Positions 23,040 through 25,699 of a DNA stretch of 25,699 bases are shown here, piece by piece. A model generated the notes under the pieces. It saw only the letters and a program-made list of their open reading frames with translations, was not told the origin of the DNA and did not search any database. Position numbers and translations under genes: made by a program. Position 1 is the stretch's first letter, and the number at the start of each line of letters is the position of its first letter. Origin of the DNA: JBEEOW01 sp041191405. Its GTDB lineage: Bacteria > Bacteroidota > Bacteroidia > Cytophagales > UBA9547. The stretch covers positions 1 through 25,699 of the forward strand of contig JBEEOW010000043.1 of NCBI GenBank assembly GCA_041191405.1, in the 5' to 3' direction.

Positions 23040-24031
23040 TGAGTAAGCCAAACATCTTTAGACTTGCAACAAAGGAGCTGTCACAAGACGGCTTCTTTAC
23101 TTGGCTTTTACAGTGGGCAGACAACGAACACAGCCAACTCGACCAACAACTAAACGAAACTGCAAAAGATTTTGTAAGGTTACTCCTTGGGCAGACAACA
23201 GACTACAAAATCAGCAAAGTTGAAGCTAGCAGACAGTGGAACAACATTGACATTCGGGCTGAAATTAATGACGAGTATTTTATCGGCATTGAGGACAAAA
23301 CAAATACTGGTGAACATTCCGAACAATTGGAACGCTACAAAGACATTGCGACCAATCACTACAAAGACAAAAATCACAAACTTGTTTTTGTTTACCTCAA
23401 AACTGGAAATGAAAGTTTATCTACAATTAAAAAAATAATAGAAAAAGGTTATTCTACAGTTGACAGAAAAACTGTTTTAAGTGTTCTAAACAAAAGACCA
23501 GTAACAAACGAAATTTTTAACGACTTCAAAGACTATTTAACGGTTATTGAAAACGCAACAAACTCTTATACAAAATTTGAAAACGTTACTTCTGAATGGA
23601 AAGCAGGAGAAGGTTTTTTTATGGCTCTACAAGACAAATTACAAGACGGTGACTGGCGTTATGTTGCAAACCAAACTGGTGGGTTTTTAGGCTTTTGGTA
23701 TCATTGGACAGGCACAGACGAAATTGGAGAAATTTATATTCAAATTGAGAACGCATTTAAATATGGTATCAAACTCGTAATTAAAATTGCAGACTGGGAA
23801 CCTAGCACCGAAACACTTTACGAATTGCTTAACGACATAAAACCGTTTGCAGAAAAAAATGGACTTTCAATTACAAAACCTGACAAATATAGAGCAGGTG
23901 CGACTTCAACTTTAGCAATTATTCAAAACGCATTTACGGTGGACAGTAACGGCAATCTTGAACTTGACCAATTCGTAGTGACACTAAAAAAATTAGAACA
24001 AACATTGGATGAATATTGCACTGATAAATAG
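23039..24031 (+). CDS. PD-(D/E)XK nuclease family protein
   Basis: A 330-residue protein. The N-terminal IFRLATKELSQDGFFTWLLQWAD and the core NNIDIRAEINDEYFIGIEDKTNTGEHSEQLERY (about 68-100) match PDDEXK_4-type nucleases. Asp71, Glu85 and Lys87 are in the right order and spacing for a PD-(D/E)XK active site, and Gln96/Tyr100 follow as the usual QxxxY. The rest is a mixed alpha/beta region of unknown role (GFWYHWTG, then ALIQNAF-like IIQNAF). These proteins are commonly found in defence and mobile DNA. It is coupled to the DUF6140 gene and followed within two bases by the attC-like hairpin. The nuclease call is good; its target and whether it acts as a defence or toxin are not known. Confidence 0.75.
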   Translation: MSKPNIFRLATKELSQDGFFTWLLQWADNEHSQLDQQLNETAKDFVRLLLGQTTDYKISKVEASRQWNNIDIRAEINDEYFIGIEDKTNTGEHSEQLERYKDIATNHYKDKNHKLVFVYLKTGNESLSTIKKIIEKGYSTVDRKTVLSVLNKRPVTNEIFNDFKDYLTVIENATNSYTKFENVTSEWKAGEGFFMALQDKLQDGDWRYVANQTGGFLGFWYHWTGTDEIGEIYIQIENAFKYGIKLVIKIADWEPSTETLYELLNDIKPFAEKNGLSITKPDKYRAGATSTLAIIQNAFTVDSNGNLELDQFVVTLKKLEQTLDEYCTDK

Positions 24032-24032
24032 A

Positions 24033-24170
24033 AACACAGCAGGTAACAGCACATTGGCAATAGGCGGGGTTTCGTCTCCGCTTGACAGTTTAGTGGTAGC
24101 CGAAAGTTCAGTTCTCCGAACAAACATTTGTGCTAAAAAGCCCGCCCATCGCCAATCTGCAAAACGTTAC
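24033..24170 (+). other. attC-like recombination site (large imperfect hairpin)
   Basis: Left arm 24043-24072 runs GTAAC, A, then GCACATTGGCAATAGGC, GGGGTTT. The right arm (24135-24170), read on the other strand, runs GTAAC, GTTTT, then GCAGATTGGCGATGGGC, GGGCTTT. The inner arms agree at 20 of 24 positions and the outer GTAAC/GTTAC at 5 of 5. The spacers are unequal (1 and 5 bases), and the central region 24073-24134 has its own small GTTC/GAAC hairpin. Outer short inverse sites, inner longer arms and an unpaired-base asymmetry are the layout of integron attC sites. Strict RYYYAAC/GTTRRRY is not met, since the right end is GTTACAA. Confidence 0.55.
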
Positions 24171-24234
24171 AAGCAACCCTAAAAGACGACAGTGCTAAAC
24201 ATGAACAGACAGAAAAACGACATAAAAGCCAACC

Positions 24235-24307
24235 GCACATTTAGCACATTTGGTTTTGCCCGACACACAAGCCAACGCTTCGCAAAACCAAAAGAGCTAA
24301 ATTTTGC
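24235..24307. repeat. Second large hairpin upstream of hsdR
   Basis: Arms 24240-24259 and 24282-24301 (TTTAGC..GGTTTTGC and its complement) match at 18 of 20 positions around a 22-base loop. With a bulge the pairing extends outward to GCA/TGC. It has no T run and no coding potential and lies 31 bases before the hsdR ATG. It may be a regulatory leader or a small interspersed palindrome. Confidence 0.6.
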
Positions 24308-24338
24308 CAACGCACCGACCGACAATAAAAAGTAGAAC

Positions 24339-25592
24339 ATGAACAAAAAGGACTTATCAGAAGCCGACATAAAAGAGAAGTTTATAACTCCTGCCGTGAC
24401 AAAGGCGGGTTGGGACGAACACACTCAACTTGGACGTGAAATATTTTTTACTGACGGACGCATTTATGTGAAAGGTAAAATTACAGCAAGAGGAAAACGG
24501 AAATTTGCCGACTACATTTTGTTTTACAAACCTAACGTACCTATTGCAATCATTGAGGCGAAAGACAACAACCATTCTGTAAAAGCTGGAATTCAACAGG
24601 CATTAGGTTACGCCAACACCTTGGACATTCCTTTTGTGTTTAGTAGCAACGGAGACGGCTTTTATTTTCACGACAAGACCGTTACAAGCGGAAACATAGA
24701 AACCGAGCTTTTAAATGACGAATTCCCAAGCCCTGAACAACTTTGGGAGAAGTACAAAAAATATAAAGGTATTGAAGACAAAGAAGTTGAAAACGTAGTT
24801 TCAACCGACTATTTTTTAGACGGCTCTGGTCGTTCCCCACGGTATTACCAACAAATTGCCATTAACAGAACCATTGAAGCAGTTGCGAAAAAGCAAGACA
24901 GAATTCTTTTGGTAATGGCGACAGGTACAGGAAAAACCTATACCGCATTTCAAATTATTTACAGACTTTGGAAAAGCGGAGCAAAAAAACGAATTCTGTT
25001 TTTAGCAGACAGGACTTCACTAATTGACCAAACAGCAAGAGGAGATTTCAGGCATTTCAAAGATGCAATGACAATCATTAAACATAAGCAAATTGATACA
25101 GCTTACAATGTCTATTTAGCATTGTATCAAGGTTTGTCAGACAGCAAATCAGACGATGCTTACAAACAATTCAGCCCCGAATTTTTTGATTTAATTGTTG
25201 TTGATGAGTGCCACAGAGGAAGTGCAAAAGAAGATAGCAAGTGGCGTGAAATATTAGACTATTTCAAAACTGCAACACATTTGGGCATGACAGCCACACC
25301 AAAGGAAACAACCGAAACTTCAAACATTCACTATTTCGGTGAACCCGTTTACACTTATTCACTTAGACAAGGTATTGACGATGGTTTTCTTGCTCCTTAT
25401 AAAGTAATAAAAGTTACGCTTGACATTGATGCCGAAGGTTGGCGACCGACAAAAGGATTTTTAGATAAAAACGGAAATCCAGTTGAAGATAGAATTTACA
25501 ACAGAACCGACTTTGATAAAAACATTGTTGTTGATGAACGCAGAGAATTAGTTGCAAGAAAAATAACGGAATTCTGTCTTGTCCTGAAATAG
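24339..25592 (+). pseudogene. hsdR: Type I restriction enzyme R subunit (hsdR), cut by an insertion sequence
   Basis: The first ~412 residues are an HsdR N-terminus. The PD-(D/E)XK nuclease has Asp58 (KFADYIL) and Glu73-Ala-Lys75 (IIEAKD). The helicase follows with Walker A ATGTGKT (194-200), DECH (289-292) and TATP (318-321). HsdR cuts DNA after ATP-driven translocation and needs HsdS and HsdM. Intact members are usually near 750-1000 residues. Here homology ends at VARKITEF, after which CLVLK and a stop are encoded by the end of an inserted element. The second helicase lobe and the C-terminal domain that contacts the methylase are lost, or continue beyond the element outside the window. Translocation should be abolished unless the insert is removed. 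hsdM and hsdS are not in the window. Confidence 0.8.
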
Positions 25593-25699
25593 GTTTACAC
25601 AAAGTAAGCATAAAATGGAAGGAAGAACAAAGGTTGTATACAGTGAAGCATTCAAACATTTAGTGTGTAAAGAGCACATCGATACAGGTTCAAGTTTGA
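25575..25699 (+). mobile_element. IS3-like insertion sequence, left end, runs off the window
   Basis: hsdR homology stops at codon 412 and is followed by TGTCTTGTCCTGAAATAGG at 25575, an IS-type terminal sequence beginning TG. An ATG 40 bases inside starts a transposase-like helix-turn-helix protein. The right end and any target duplication lie outside the window. Confidence 0.6.
25615..25699 (+). CDS. IS3-family OrfA-like transposase N-terminus (partial)
   Basis: The frame begins MEGRTKVVYSEAFKHLVCKE and continues to the window edge (28 complete codons). YSEAFK followed by a helix is the usual opening of IS3-type OrfA helix-turn-helix proteins, which bind the IS ends. Only the first helix is visible, so the group is not assignable. 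Confidence 0.5.
   Translation, partial: MEGRTKVVYSEAFKHLVCKEHIDTGSSL

Larger units (their letters stand above)
22696..24170 (+). mobile_element. Integron-cassette-like unit carrying DUF6140 and a nuclease
   Basis: The unit begins GTTACCTGCT (22696-22705) and contains two coupled genes. After the second stop codon it enters a hairpin that starts AGCAGGTAAC (24038-24047) and ends GTTAC (24166-24170). The hairpin's first ten bases are the exact complement of the unit's first ten (14 of 15 over a longer stretch). This is the relation expected between the start of a gene cassette and the inverse core site of its own attC. Codon use (many GAC, AAC, ACA) differs from the genes to the left. The integron reading is inference; no integrase is in the window. 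Confidence 0.5.

Noticed and set aside
24032..24338. Short frames within the attC-like and hsdR leader region
   Set aside because: They only cover palindromic DNA, have no ribosome-binding context and no recognisable protein features.

Overview
The window is AT-rich DNA from a member of the Bacteroidota. Four things point there: TTG-N19/21-TAnnTTTG promoters, a secreted protein with a type IX secretion sorting tail, a fused MurF-alanine racemase, and families typical of that phylum (WG repeats, DUF4173, DUF1361, HTH_27 winged helix). No rRNA, tRNA or CRISPR was seen. The closest genus cannot be named from this sequence alone.

Layout. 1-2708 (+): a TerB-like protein with its own promoter and terminator, then a DUF4272 protein overlapping a BaiN/HI0933-type flavoprotein. 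2770-6440 (-): a 1031-residue secreted WG-repeat protein, a DUF1330-like protein and the C-terminal remnant of a GNAT acetyltransferase. 6458-8159: three small unknown genes, two of them shorter than 60 codons, and a LamG protein exported by type IX secretion. 8265-8630: an XRE regulator. 8658-12345 (-): a run of membrane genes (DgkA-like kinase, DUF1361, two unknowns, DUF4173). 12403-14045 (-): a COQ4-like protein, a winged-helix regulator and its membrane-protein partner. Near-identical palindromes (ACTTTG-N5-CAAAGT) lie just upstream of three transcription units here, which suggests a compact local regulon controlled by the winged-helix protein. 14216-15655 (+): a FAD monooxygenase fused to a DnaJ-like zinc-binding head. 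15755-16174 (-): a small membrane gene broken by an in-frame TGA. 16294-18780 (-): murF-alr. 19028-19507 (+): recX. 20084-22462 (+): a GH31 alpha-glucosidase.

From about 22696 to the right end the DNA changes character, using more GAC and AAC codons, and looks acquired. It holds a DUF6140 protein, a PD-(D/E)XK nuclease-like protein and a type I restriction subunit (hsdR) interrupted by an insertion sequence that runs off the window. The DUF6140-nuclease pair is framed like an integron gene cassette. It begins G|TTACCTGCT and ends in a ~130-bp imperfect hairpin that opens AGCAGGTAAC, the exact complement of the cassette start, and closes in GTTAC. This is the strongest candidate for an undescribed system, but no integrase is present in the window.

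Several gaps contain arrays of degenerate 7-bp repeats kept in heptamer phase. Two of these arrays run through the stop codons of neighbouring genes. The chromosomal part is ordinary housekeeping and envelope functions; the right end is a defence-type accessory region.
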